From contig NZ_JASITE010000017.1 in NCBI RefSeq assembly GCF_030767025.1, forward strand, positions 62,001-126,000: DNA of 64,000 bases, read 5' to 3'. Position 1 is the stretch's first letter; every line of letters begins with the position of its first letter. Origin of the DNA: Nocardia sp. CC227C. GTDB lineage: Bacteria > Actinomycetota > Actinomycetes > Mycobacteriales > Mycobacteriaceae. A model generated the notes under the pieces. The model worked only from the letters and a program-made list of their open reading frames with translations, was not told the DNA's origin and ran no database searches. The position numbers were made by a program, and so were the translations under genes. This document shows, one piece after another, positions 8,805-17,463 of this stretch.

Positions 8805-9069
8805 CTTGTGTCCGGCACCGGCGTCAGCGCTATCTACATATTTCTAGTGTTGCCGCTAGATTTATCTAGAAACCCCAACAGGATCACGTTGGCAGTTTTT
8901 TCCAGCGAGTTCTAGGCCGTCCGCCAGACATTCGGACATTTGCCGATCGGCTCGTATCGATCGGCAGCCTCAGTTAGGCAACTTGTGCATAACGCCAGGT
9001 GTGGCGGGCTAACGCCGCGGCAATGACTATCGACAACCGGGCTGAAGGCGATCTCTTCGAGGAGGCGTC
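8805..9069. other. AT-rich intergenic stretch with clustered CTAG
   Basis: No gene is seen. The stretch is AT-richer than its surroundings. With the preceding hairpin it holds six CTAG tetramers between 8776 and 8915. TTCTAG (8842) and CTAGAA (8866) face each other around an inner CTAGAT. A GAGGAGG-like ribosome site for the next gene lies at its end. Confidence 0.5.
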
Positions 9070-10032
9070 ATGTCCCTGCTCAGCCGCCGCGCCGCCGATG
9101 TCGACGGCCACCACACCACCGTCACGGCCGATGACGGCACCCCCATCGCGGTGCGCGACTTCGGTCCGGCCGACGCACCCGTCACCGTGGTGTTCGTCCA
9201 CGGGCACTGCCTGCGCACCGAATCCTGGACCTTCCTGCGCGAGCATCTACAGCGACACTGGGGCGCGGATGCCCGCATGGTGTTCTACGACCATCGGGGG
9301 CACGGGGATTCGGGAGTGGCCGATCCGCGCACCTACACCGTCGACCAGCTCGCCCAGGACCTGGACGCGGTGCTGCGGGCCGTGGTGCCCACCGGACCCG
9401 TTGTGCTGGTGGGGCATTCGATGGGGGCGATGGTGACCCTCGCCTACGCGCGACTCTTCCCGGAGACCATCGGCAGCCGCGTGGCGGGCGTCGGCCTGAT
9501 CGCCGGGGCCGCCAACGGGGTCACCCGGGTCGGGCTCGGGCGCTTCCTCTCCGGTCCGGCCGTCAGCTCGCTGAACCTGGCCGTGCGCCGCGCACCGCGG
9601 TTCATGCAGGCGTCGAAGCACCTGAGCCGCCGCTTCTTCGAGCCGATCATGCGGGAGGCCGCCCTTGGCACCCGCAAGGTCAATCCGCGGGTGCTCGCGG
9701 TGGCGACCACCATCCTCAACGAGACGCCGCTGCTGACCATGTCGGCCTTCCTGGACTCGCTGATCCGCTTCGACGAGACCGCCACCCTGCACCGGCTGGG
9801 CGCGATTCCCACCCTGGTGCTCGCGGGTTCGGCGGATATCGTCATCCCCTTCGCACACTCGGTCGTGCTCGCCTCCCAACTCGACGACAGCGAGCTGGTC
9901 CGCATCGACGGGGCCGGGCACAGCGTGATCCTCGAACGGGCCGAGGAGGTGGCCGCGGCCATCGTCGCCCTGGTCGACCGGGGACTCGCCGCGCTGCACC
10001 GGCCCGGGCCGGAATTCGCGGTCGCGGGATAG
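9070..10032 (+). CDS. Alpha/beta-fold hydrolase
   Basis: 320 residues with an ATG behind GAGGAGG. The canonical alpha/beta-hydrolase elements are present: the oxyanion strand VVFVHGHCLRTESW (about 42-55), DHRGHGDSG, the nucleophile elbow VLVGHSMGAMV (Ser near 120), an acid in LAGSADIVIPF, and the catalytic His in DGAGHSVILERAEEVAAAI. A lid of about 100 residues separates the core halves. Such proteins act as esterases, lipases or epoxide-type hydrolases; the substrate cannot be told. No export signal is evident. Confidence 0.9.
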   Translation: MSLLSRRAADVDGHHTTVTADDGTPIAVRDFGPADAPVTVVFVHGHCLRTESWTFLREHLQRHWGADARMVFYDHRGHGDSGVADPRTYTVDQLAQDLDAVLRAVVPTGPVVLVGHSMGAMVTLAYARLFPETIGSRVAGVGLIAGAANGVTRVGLGRFLSGPAVSSLNLAVRRAPRFMQASKHLSRRFFEPIMREAALGTRKVNPRVLAVATTILNETPLLTMSAFLDSLIRFDETATLHRLGAIPTLVLAGSADIVIPFAHSVVLASQLDDSELVRIDGAGHSVILERAEEVAAAIVALVDRGLAALHRPGPEFAVAG

Positions 10033-10215
10033 CGCGGAATGCGCTCGAACAGCCCTGCCGAACGGGCTAATGTCGGGCTATCGCGGGGTGAAGCCGACGG
10101 TCAACCACCCGGCTGACCTGCGCTTACATCGCTCGGACGAGCCATATCCCGATCCATGCCGTACTGTGTTGTAGATCACGATGTGTGGTCTGTCACACGG
10201 CTCGAGGAGGTTTCG

Positions 10216-10506
10216 ATGACACGCAGCGAGATTGCGGAACTGCGCTACGCGGTCGGCCAGCTTCGGCAGTGCGTGACCGCGCTGCGCTCGCACTACGGGG
10301 ACGCGGGCCCGGTCCGCCGCCTGGAGAACGATCTCGAGCGGCTCGCCATCGACGCCGACGACTTCGAGCAGGCCCCGCCGCCCGAGGTCGCCGCCCGCCG
10401 CGACCAAGACGTCATCTACGTCCCGGACTCCAAGTCCGACGAGGCCGCCTGGATGGGCGCACAGGACGAGGGGCTGGGCTTCCACTCCCGGCCCCGCACC
10501 AAGTAG
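10216..10506 (+). CDS. Small conserved hypothetical protein
   Basis: 96 residues from the ATG at 10216 behind CGAGGAGG. It starts with a helical, coiled-coil-like segment (MTRSEIAELRYAVGQLRQCV, then RRLENDLERLAIDADDFEQ). It continues with a disordered stretch and ends DEAAWMGAQDEGLGFHSRPR. No catalytic or membrane motif is seen. The short AT-rich leader at 10150-10200 suggests its own promoter. Function unknown. Confidence 0.7.
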   Translation: MTRSEIAELRYAVGQLRQCVTALRSHYGDAGPVRRLENDLERLAIDADDFEQAPPPEVAARRDQDVIYVPDSKSDEAAWMGAQDEGLGFHSRPRTK

Positions 10507-10558
10507 GGGGATCGACCTCCGCGCCCGCCGCCAGCGGGCGTGATCCCCGGGGCCGTGC

Positions 10559-10591
10559 GCGGTCCCGCACCGCAGCGGGGTGCGGGACCGC
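10559..10591. terminator. Bidirectional terminator hairpin
   Basis: Perfect 13-bp arms (GCGGTCCCGCACC at 10559-10571 and its complement at 10579-10591) surround a 7-base loop. It lies between the convergent genes ending at 10506 (+) and 10613 (-), so it can serve both. Confidence 0.75.
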
Positions 10592-10612
10592 CTACGCGGG
10601 CCGCCGCCCGAG

Positions 10613-10843
10613 TCAGCGGATGAAGCAGAACAGATTGCCGTAGGGGCAGTTCGGAGCGGTGTTGGCGGAGATGGTGATGAAGAGCTGGCTGATCACCGCC
10701 GCCAGATCGGCGCTGCCGGTGGCCGAACCACTGGCCGAGCCGGAGGCGGAACCGGTGATATCCGCGGACGCGGGCGCGATCACGGCGGTGAGGGCGGCGG
10801 CCGACACCGCCCCGATCATGATGAGACGAGCGGTTCGACGCAC
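10613..10843 (-). CDS. Small secreted protein with Gly/Ser/Ala repeats
   Basis: 76 residues from the GTG at 10843, with GGAG 8 bases upstream. A Sec signal peptide is clear: RRTAR, a hydrophobic core LIMIGAVSAAALTAVIA, and likely cleavage after PASA. The mature part begins with TGSASGSASGSATGSA, continues with a hydrophobic LAAVISQLFITISAN and ends NCPYGNLFCFIR, where two cysteines could form a disulfide. This looks like a small exported protein of a kind common in Nocardia. Function unknown. Confidence 0.65.
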   Translation of the reverse strand: MRRTARLIMIGAVSAAALTAVIAPASADITGSASGSASGSATGSADLAAVISQLFITISANTAPNCPYGNLFCFIR

Positions 10844-11102
10844 GGCAAAGCCTCCGTGTTCACGAGCTGAACGGCACACGATCTTGTTGTGCCGAATGGC
10901 CTTCCGGCCGGTATCCACAGCACGGTAGCCGCGCGACACCGCGCCGGTCAGCCCCCACATCATGGGGCACAGCGGCACCGGGGTCAACGGGCACAGGGCC
11001 GGTCGAGCGCATGATGTCGGTCGGGCGCGGCGGCCGATCGGCACAGCAGCCGAGCGAGCGGTGGCCGGTCGAGCGCGGTGGCCGAGCCAACGCGGTGGCC
11101 GG

Positions 11103-12938
11103 TCAGGCGCGGTGGCGGCCGGAGCGGCGGGAGCGGGAACCGTGGAAGCGGGCGCCGCGGGGGGTTGGGGTGATGGGGCGGGAGTAGGGGGATTCGAAGA
11201 GGACGGCCAGGGATTGTGAAGTGCCGGAGGCGGTTACGGCGAGGCCGCGACCGCCCTGGCGGCGGGTCAGCTCGTGCAGCAGGGTGGTGACCATGCGCAG
11301 GCCCGCGGCGCCGCCGGGATCGCCGAGGGCGATGGCGCCGCCGTGGACATTGAGGCGGGTGTCCTCGGGGTCCCAGTCGCCCCACAGGTGCTCGAGGGCC
11401 AGGATTTCGATGGCATCGGATTCGTCCACCTCGACCAGATCCAGATCGCCGAGCTCGAAACCATTGCTGGACAGCACCTTCGCGACCGCCTCCGCGGAAG
11501 CGGGGCGGGGAACGGCCGGATCCACGGCGGTGTTCACCCAACCGACCAGATAGCCCAGCGGTTCCAGGTCGAGGTCGGCCAGCCGCTCCTCGGCCACCAC
11601 CAGGCAGGCGGCCGCGGCGAAGGTGCGGGCGCTGCTGTTCGCGGTGGTGACGACGCCGCCGGGCAGCAGCGGCAGGAGCGTGGAGAAGGCGCGGGGCGAC
11701 ACGTCGTCGCGCAGCCCCTCGTCACGGTCCATCAGCTGGACCACATCAGAATTCATGTCGTCGGGATCGGCGCACACCACCACCGGCGCCGTCTCGGCCC
11801 CGAACACACCCTGGCGGCGGGCTTTCGCCGCGCGCCGGTGGCTGACCGCCGCCACCTCGTCGGCCTGCACCCGGCTGAACCCGTAATGCGCCGCGAGATG
11901 CTCGACCCGCTCCAAGGCCGCCCGTGCCGCGCCCTCGGCCCGGGCCGCCGCCGGACCGGCACCGTCCCCGCCGCCGTATCGCGCGAAACCCGCTGGCGGC
12001 GAACCAGATTCGCCGCCACCGTAATGCGGCCCCGTGCTCCCCGCCGGGTATGCCGAGGGCTGCCGCGGGTCCGGCCCGCCGCGACCCGATGGCGGCACAC
12101 CCGCCACGCCGGGCACCGCCGATGGACCGGTTTCGAGTGCACTCGGCACACGCGGCAACGGACCGGACGCCGAGTCACCAGGAACGCGCGGCGACGGACC
12201 GGACGTCGCGTCACCAGGAACACGCGACAACGGACCAGACGGCGGCGCACCAGGAACACGCGACAACGGGCCAGACGCCGTGTCACCGGAAAGCCCCGGA
12301 AACGACCCGTACGCCGCCGCACCAGAAACCCTCGGCAACGGACCGGACGCCGTGTCACCGGAAACCCCCGGCAGCGGACCGGACGCCATATCACCGGGAA
12401 CTCCCGGCATCGGCCGGGACGACGTCGCACCGGAAGTCCGAGGCAGCGGACCGGACGCCGGGTCGCCGGAAACTCCGGACACCGGGCCGGAGACCGCGCG
12501 ACCGGAAGCTCCGCGCACCGGCCCGGACGAAGTCGTACCGGGAACGCGCGGCAGCGGGCCGGTGGCCGAACCGCCGGTGAAGGGGGTCGGCCCCGTGCGG
12601 GAGTACTCCGCGCCAACGGCGAGGACCACGTCGGCGGTGCCCGTCTGCACCATCATGGCGGCGGTGATGAGGGCGCGCAGACCGCTGCCCGGCCCCGCGC
12701 CGATCGGGAAATGGCCGATGGCGGGCGGGATTCCGGCCAGGTCTGCGGCCAGGCGGGCGGGCTCGGGCGTGGGGACGGCGGTGACCAGGTGCTCGATGCG
12801 CTCGGGGTCGATGCCGGAGCGGCCCAGGACCGCGGACAGCGCCGTCGCGATCAGGCGGTGTGGAGCCACGGCGCCCAACGCTCCGCCGGGCAGGCCGACC
12901 GGTGTACGCATGGGCATGACGATGGCGGCTCTTCTCAT
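11103..12938 (-). CDS. Thiolase-fold protein lacking catalytic residues, with repeat insertion
   Basis: 611 residues from the ATG at 12938 (GGAG 6 bases upstream), against about 390-400 for a normal thiolase. Both thiolase halves are recognisable: residues 1-120 (RRAAIVMPMRTPVG, LRALITAAMMVQTGTADVVL) and 335-590 (AAHYGFSRVQADEVAAVSHR, NVHGGAIALGDPGGAAGLR). The expected active-site residues are replaced. The nucleophile Cys position reads GPGSG (Pro at about 83), NEAF reads DESD (505-508), GHP reads GDP (Asp at about 540), and the second Cys region reads TASGTSQS. Residues 124-275 are an inserted 12-residue repeat. The C-terminus is very basic (RSRRSGRHR). It is probably a non-catalytic, lipid- or CoA-binding or structural pseudo-thiolase. 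Confidence 0.85.
   Translation of the reverse strand: MRRAAIVMPMRTPVGLPGGALGAVAPHRLIATALSAVLGRSGIDPERIEHLVTAVPTPEPARLAADLAGIPPAIGHFPIGAGPGSGLRALITAAMMVQTGTADVVLAVGAEYSRTGPTPFTGGSATGPLPRVPGTTSSGPVRGASGRAVSGPVSGVSGDPASGPLPRTSGATSSRPMPGVPGDMASGPLPGVSGDTASGPLPRVSGAAAYGSFPGLSGDTASGPLSRVPGAPPSGPLSRVPGDATSGPSPRVPGDSASGPLPRVPSALETGPSAVPGVAGVPPSGRGGPDPRQPSAYPAGSTGPHYGGGESGSPPAGFARYGGGDGAGPAAARAEGAARAALERVEHLAAHYGFSRVQADEVAAVSHRRAAKARRQGVFGAETAPVVVCADPDDMNSDVVQLMDRDEGLRDDVSPRAFSTLLPLLPGGVVTTANSSARTFAAAACLVVAEERLADLDLEPLGYLVGWVNTAVDPAVPRPASAEAVAKVLSSNGFELGDLDLVEVDESDAIEILALEHLWGDWDPEDTRLNVHGGAIALGDPGGAAGLRMVTTLLHELTRRQGGRGLAVTASGTSQSLAVLFESPYSRPITPTPRGARFHGSRSRRSGRHRA
12110..12570 (-). repeat. 36-bp tandem repeat inside the thiolase-like gene
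   Basis: About 12 imperfect 36-bp units encode a 12-residue motif close to SGPLPRVPGDTA. Variants include SGPLSRVPGDAT, SGPVSGVSGDPA and YGSFPGLSGDTA. The period stays in frame. The array lies between the two thiolase half-domains and accounts for most of the extra length. Confidence 0.9.
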
Positions 12939-13290
12939 GTCCGGCTCCTTCCCCCGGATGTCGATCTCGCAGCACAGGCCATCACAGACGTGTTGCTGCC
13001 GTGTGACGCCCGGTGGACCGAATTTCCGGGATCGAGTTCTGTTCCGGTGCGCGATTCGGTGAATCCGACTGGGCTCTAGCCTGGTTCGTGGGGTTTGCGG
13101 TCGGTTCACCGCCGCAGCTCACCCCCGGCGCACCGAGGAAATGTGGCGCAAATCACGGGTTTGCGGGCGGGTCCGAATTCCCGGGACAGTGCCCGGGTGA
13201 TAGCGGACCTGTCGTAAGGTGCTGGGCATCACATTCGATGCCGGAGGTAACGATGACGTTCCACGGGGTAGAGCAGCGAGGCATCCAGCA
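12939..13290. other. Divergent intergenic region between the thiolase-like gene and sdh1
   Basis: About 350 bases with no convincing gene. It must hold the promoters of both flanking operons. Possible upstream starts for the sdh membrane subunit exist here (GTG 13219, ATG 13237), but they would add an unrelated N-terminus. No clear operator palindrome was seen. Confidence 0.5.
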
Positions 13291-14124
13291 GTGAGCGCCG
13301 CACCGACGAGCGCCCCGGAGTCGGGCGCCACCGGAGTATTCAGCAAGAGCCGTGCCGCCATTCAGAGCCGCACCCTACGCACCGACCGTTGGTGGCTGCC
13401 GCCACTGATCACGGTGCTCGGCCTGGGCACGTTCATCGTCTACGCGACCATCAGATCCTTTGTGCGCGATGCGTACTGGGTCGACGAGTATCGCTATCTG
13501 ACGCCGTTCTACTCACCGTGCGTGAGCGATTCCTGTGTCGCGGGCTCCGCGCACTTCGGGACGCCGGTGGGCGAGCTGCCGATGTTCATTCCACTCGGCT
13601 TCCTGGTGCTGCCGCTGCTGCTCGGCTTCCGGCTCACCTGCTACTACTACCGCAAGGCCTATTACCGGTCGGTGTGGCTGTCGCCGCCCGCCTGCGCCGT
13701 CGCGGAACCGCACGCCAAGTACACCGGTGAGACCCGGCTGCCGCTCATCATCCAGAACTCGCACCGCTACTTCTTCTACGCGGCGCTGGTGGTGACGCTC
13801 ATCAACACCTATGACGCGCTCTACGCGCTGACGAACTCCGACGGCAGCTTCGGACTGGGTCTGGGCAATCTGGTCCTGCTGGTCAATGTGGTGATGCTGT
13901 GGGCGTACACGCTGTCGTGCCACTCCTGCCGACACGTCACCGGCGGGCGGCTCAAGAACTTCTCCAGCAATCCGGTGCGGTACCGGCTGTGGACCCAGGT
14001 CTCCCGCCTCAACACCCGGCACATGCAGTTCGCCTGGATCACGCTCGGCACGCTGATGCTGACCGATTTCTACGTCATGCTGGTCGCGAGCGGGACCATC
14101 AGCGACCTCCGGTTCATCAACTGA
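13291..14124 (+). CDS. Succinate dehydrogenase 1 membrane subunit
   Basis: 277 residues from the GTG at 13291, chosen because this length fits the mycobacterial Rv0249c-type subunit (about 273). Five hydrophobic segments are visible, for example WLPPLITVLGLGTFIVYATI, LPMFIPLGFLVLPLLLGF, YFFYAALVVTLI, LVLLVNVVMLWAYTL and AWITLGTLMLTDFYVMLVA. His and Cys residues in LSCHSCRHVTGG and NTRHMQ are candidates for heme or quinone-site ligands. It anchors the SdhA/SdhB dimer to the membrane and passes electrons to menaquinone. First gene of sdh1; the flavoprotein follows after 30 bases. Confidence 0.88.
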   Translation: MSAAPTSAPESGATGVFSKSRAAIQSRTLRTDRWWLPPLITVLGLGTFIVYATIRSFVRDAYWVDEYRYLTPFYSPCVSDSCVAGSAHFGTPVGELPMFIPLGFLVLPLLLGFRLTCYYYRKAYYRSVWLSPPACAVAEPHAKYTGETRLPLIIQNSHRYFFYAALVVTLINTYDALYALTNSDGSFGLGLGNLVLLVNVVMLWAYTLSCHSCRHVTGGRLKNFSSNPVRYRLWTQVSRLNTRHMQFAWITLGTLMLTDFYVMLVASGTISDLRFIN

Positions 14125-14154
14125 TCATCCCCATCGTCAGGAGTATTCGGTCCT

Positions 14155-16083
14155 ATGCCTGAAGTCGAACGGCACAAGTACGACGTCGTCGTGATCGGTG
14201 CCGGTGGCGCCGGACTGCGCGCGGTCATCGAGGCGCGCGAACACGGACTCTCGGTGGCGGTGGTGTGCAAGTCGCTGTTCGGCAAGGCGCACACCGTCAT
14301 GGCCGAGGGCGGGTGCGCCGCCGCCATGGGCAATGCCAATGAGAAGGACAGCTGGCAGACCCACTTCAAGGACACCATGCGCGGCGGCAAGTTCCTCAAC
14401 AACTGGCGGATGGCCGAGCTGCACGCGCAGGAGGCCCCGGACCGGGTGTGGGAGCTGGAGACCTACGGCGCGCTGTTCGACCGCACCCAGGACGGCCGGA
14501 TCTCGCAGCGCAACTTCGGCGGGCACACCTATCCCCGGCTCGCGCACGTCGGCGACCGCACCGGACTCGAGCTCATCCGCACCATGCAGCAGAAGATCGT
14601 CTCGCTGCAGCAGGAGGACTTCGCGGAGACCGGCGACTACGAGGCGCGCATCAAGATCTTCCAGGAGTGCACGGTCACCGAGTTGCTCACCGGCGGCGAC
14701 CGCATCTCCGGCGCGTTCGGCTACTGGCGGGAGTCGGGCCGGTTCATTCTCTTCGAGACCCCGGCGGTGGTGCTGGCCACCGGCGGTATCGGCAAGTCGT
14801 ACAAGGTGACCTCGAATTCCTGGGAGTACACCGGCGACGGACACGCGCTCGCGCTGCGCGCCGGGGCCACGCTGATCAATATGGAATTCCTGCAGTTCCA
14901 TCCGACCGGCATGGTCTGGCCGCCCAGCGTGAAGGGCATTCTCGTCACCGAGGGCGTGCGCGGCGACGGCGGCGTGCTGAAGAACTCCGAGGGCAAGCGG
15001 TTCATGTTCGAGTACATCCCCTCCGTGTTCAAGGGGCAGTACGCGGAGTCCGAGGAGGAGGCCGACCAGTGGCTGAAGGACAACGACTCCGCCCGGCGCA
15101 CACCGGATCTGCTGCCGCGTGACGAGGTGGCGCGGGCCATCAACGAAGAGGTCAAGGCGGGCCGGGGCACACCGCACGGCGGCGTGTACCTGGATATCGC
15201 CTCGCGCATGCCCGCCGCCGAGATCGTGAAGCGGCTGCCGTCCATGCACCACCAGTTCAAGGAGCTGGCGGATGTGGACATCACCAAGGAACCGATGGAG
15301 GTCGGGCCGACCTGTCACTACGTGATGGGCGGCATCGAGGTGAACCCGGATACCGGCGCGGCGACCGTGCCCGGATTGTTCGCGGCCGGTGAGTGTTCCG
15401 GCGGCATGCACGGCTCCAACCGGCTCGGCGGCAATTCACTGTCGGATCTGCTGGTCTTCGGTCGACGCGCGGGCCTGGGCGCGGCCACCTACGTGGAGGG
15501 GCTGAGCGAGCGGCCCGCCATCGCGGACGCCGATATCGCCGCGGCCGCGAAAGCCGCGTTGCAGCCGTTCGATCCGCCGACCACCGGGCCGGGGGAGAAC
15601 CCGTACACGCTGCACACCGATATGCAGCAGACCATGAACGACCTGGTCGGCATCATCCGCAAGGAGCACGAGCTGAAGCAGGCCGTCGAGCGGCTCTCCG
15701 AGCTGCGGGACCGCTTCGACGACGTGACCGTGGAGGGGCACCGGCAGTTCAATCCGGGCTGGCACCTGGCCATCGATCTGCGGAACATGTTGCTGGTCAG
15801 CGAATGTGTGGCGCAGGCGGCGCTGCTGCGGACCGAGAGCCGGGGCGGGCACACCCGCGACGATCACCCCGGAATGGATCCGGCGTGGCGCAACAAACTG
15901 CTGGTGTGCCGGGTCGATCCGGACGAGGTGGGCTTCACGGTGCCGTCGGTGACGGTGACGCCGGAGGAGCAGCAGCCCATGCGCGCCGACCTGCTCGCGC
16001 TGTTCGACTTGCAAGAACTCGAGAAGTACTACGGCCCAACCGAACTCGCGGCTCATCCCGCGTCCGGGAAAGGGGATGCCTAG
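14155..16083 (+). CDS. sdhA: Succinate dehydrogenase 1 flavoprotein subunit
   Basis: 642 residues. The FAD-binding GxGxxG is VVVIGAGGAGLRA (about 11-23). The covalent FAD His is probably H46 in GKAHTVMAEGG. The substrate-site features LQFHPTGMVWPP, CHYVMGGIEVNPDTG and HGSNRLGGNSLSDLLVFG are present. The length and composition match the actinobacterial Sdh1 type (Rv0248c) rather than the proteobacterial 590-residue type. It oxidises succinate to fumarate on the cytoplasmic face. It is followed by sdhB after 2 bases, so translation is tightly coupled. Confidence 0.96.
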   Translation: MPEVERHKYDVVVIGAGGAGLRAVIEAREHGLSVAVVCKSLFGKAHTVMAEGGCAAAMGNANEKDSWQTHFKDTMRGGKFLNNWRMAELHAQEAPDRVWELETYGALFDRTQDGRISQRNFGGHTYPRLAHVGDRTGLELIRTMQQKIVSLQQEDFAETGDYEARIKIFQECTVTELLTGGDRISGAFGYWRESGRFILFETPAVVLATGGIGKSYKVTSNSWEYTGDGHALALRAGATLINMEFLQFHPTGMVWPPSVKGILVTEGVRGDGGVLKNSEGKRFMFEYIPSVFKGQYAESEEEADQWLKDNDSARRTPDLLPRDEVARAINEEVKAGRGTPHGGVYLDIASRMPAAEIVKRLPSMHHQFKELADVDITKEPMEVGPTCHYVMGGIEVNPDTGAATVPGLFAAGECSGGMHGSNRLGGNSLSDLLVFGRRAGLGAATYVEGLSERPAIADADIAAAAKAALQPFDPPTTGPGENPYTLHTDMQQTMNDLVGIIRKEHELKQAVERLSELRDRFDDVTVEGHRQFNPGWHLAIDLRNMLLVSECVAQAALLRTESRGGHTRDDHPGMDPAWRNKLLVCRVDPDEVGFTVPSVTVTPEEQQPMRADLLALFDLQELEKYYGPTELAAHPASGKGDA

Positions 16084-16085
16084 CC

Positions 16086-16835
16086 ATGGGGTACGAGGCG
16101 AAATTCAAGGTCTGGCGCGGCGACACCGAGGGCGGTGAACTACAGGACTTCACCGTGGAGGTGAACGAGGGCGAGGTGGTGCTCGACATCATCCACCGCC
16201 TGCAGGCCACCCAGGCTCCCGATCTGGCGGTGCGGTGGAACTGCAAGGCGGGCAAGTGCGGTTCCTGCTCGGCGGAGGTGAACGGGCGGCCACGGCTGCT
16301 GTGCATGACCCGCATGTCGACGTTCACCCAGGACGAGGTGGTGACGGTGACGCCCATGCGCAGCTTCCCCGTGGTCCGGGACCTGGTCACCGATGTGTCG
16401 TACAACTACGAGAAAGCGCGGGAAATCCCGTCCTTCACGCCGCCCGCGGATCTCAAACCGGGTGAGTACCGGATGCGGCAGCAGGATGTGGAGCGCTCAC
16501 AGGAATTCCGCAAGTGCATCGAATGCTTCCTGTGTCAGAACACCTGCCACGTGGTGCGCGATCACGAGGAGAACAAGGTCTCCTTCTCCGGTCCGCGCTA
16601 TCTGATGCGCATCGCCGAACTGGAAATGCATCCGCTGGACGTGGCGGATCGGCGTGAACTCGCCCAGGGCGAGGCCGGACTCGGCTACTGCAATATCACC
16701 AAGTGCTGCACGGAGGTGTGCCCCGAGCACATCAAGATCACCGACAACGCTCTGATCCCGCTGAAGGAGCGCGTGGTGGACCACAAGTACGATCCACTGG
16801 TCTGGCTGGGCAACAAGCTCTTTCGCCGCAAGTAG
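16086..16835 (+). CDS. sdhB: Succinate dehydrogenase 1 iron-sulfur subunit
   Basis: 249 residues. The plant-ferredoxin-like domain holds the [2Fe-2S] cysteines C53, C58, C61 and C73 (WNCKAGKCGSC then LLC). The C-terminal ferredoxin domain has CIECFLCQNTC and YCNITKCCTEVCPEHIK for the [4Fe-4S] and [3Fe-4S] clusters. It relays electrons from FAD to the membrane subunit. The ATG at 16086 is 2 bases after sdhA. The operon ends at the hairpin at 16854. Confidence 0.96.
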   Translation: MGYEAKFKVWRGDTEGGELQDFTVEVNEGEVVLDIIHRLQATQAPDLAVRWNCKAGKCGSCSAEVNGRPRLLCMTRMSTFTQDEVVTVTPMRSFPVVRDLVTDVSYNYEKAREIPSFTPPADLKPGEYRMRQQDVERSQEFRKCIECFLCQNTCHVVRDHEENKVSFSGPRYLMRIAELEMHPLDVADRRELAQGEAGLGYCNITKCCTEVCPEHIKITDNALIPLKERVVDHKYDPLVWLGNKLFRRK

Positions 16836-16853
16836 ACGCCGCTTCCGGCCCGC

Positions 16854-16888
16854 TTTTGGCTGGAATCCACCCGTGATTCCAGCCAAAA
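16854..16888 (+). terminator. Terminator of the sdh1 operon
   Basis: Perfect 13-bp arms (TTTTGGCTGGAAT at 16854-16866 and its complement at 16876-16888) surround a 9-base loop, 18 bases after the sdhB stop. Confidence 0.8.
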
Positions 16889-16913
16889 CCACGTCGGAAC
16901 GGCATCGGTGTGG

Positions 16914-17114
16914 TCATAACATCTCCACCACGCCGACGGCCACCGCCGCCACCAGAACACCGACTGCCAGCGCGGGTACCAATGCGCCGGTCAGTACGAA
17001 TATGCCCACCGCCGAGACCGCGAACAGCATTCCGACGATCAGACGTTCGACCCAATCCTCGGGGAGCAATTTGCGGTACCGGGGAGGATGAGAATTCCTG
17101 AGCCCTCGGTCCAC
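16914..17114 (-). CDS. Small two-helix membrane protein, start uncertain
   Basis: About 66 residues if the GTG at 17114 is used; no good ribosome site separates it from other candidates. After RYRKLLPEDWVERL comes a hydrophobic hairpin: IVGMLFAVSAVGIFVL, a short turn TGALVP, then ALAVGVLVAAVAVGVV. Two membrane helices and no other motif are visible. It faces the sdh1 operon across the terminator. Function unknown. Confidence 0.5.
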   Translation of the reverse strand: MDRGLRNSHPPRYRKLLPEDWVERLIVGMLFAVSAVGIFVLTGALVPALAVGVLVAAVAVGVVEML

Positions 17115-17259
17115 GCATATTGGATTACCCGTACTTAGCGCGAGCAAACATACTACTGTTGCCGAACGGGTGCACAATCGTGATCTTCCAGGGCCGGGAA
17201 TGGGTACAGCGGCCGCGCCTCGGCGGCGGACATGTGGGGCGTGCCCGCCGCCGAGGGTG

Positions 17260-17463
17260 TCAGGCGTCGAACGCGCCCGCGGCGATTACCGTGGTGAAGC
17301 CGGACCAGTCGCCGCCCTGGAACACCAGGGCCGGGCCGTCCGGATTCTTGCTGTCCCGGACGCCGACTCGGCCGTCCGGCAGGAACGCGACCTCCACGCA
17401 CTCCTTGCCCGCGCCGCTGCGACTGCTCTTGAACCAGTGCGCCCCGGCCAGATCCATTGTCAT
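17260..17463 (-). CDS. DUF397 family protein
   Basis: 67 residues with the full DUF397 pattern: WFKSSRSGAGKECVEVAF, then VGVRDSKNPDGPALVF and WSGFTTVIAAG. Its ATG overlaps the stop of the helix-turn-helix gene by 4 bases (ATGA), so the two are translated together. In actinomycetes such pairs (WhiJ/AbaA-like) act together in development and antibiotic control. The DUF397 partner is thought to modulate the DNA-binding protein. Confidence 0.93.
   Translation of the reverse strand: MTMDLAGAHWFKSSRSGAGKECVEVAFLPDGRVGVRDSKNPDGPALVFQGGDWSGFTTVIAAGAFDA

Noticed and set aside
8763..8870. CRISPR-like or IS-end reading of the CTAG palindromes
   Set aside because: No spacing regularity, no transposase and no target duplication was seen.
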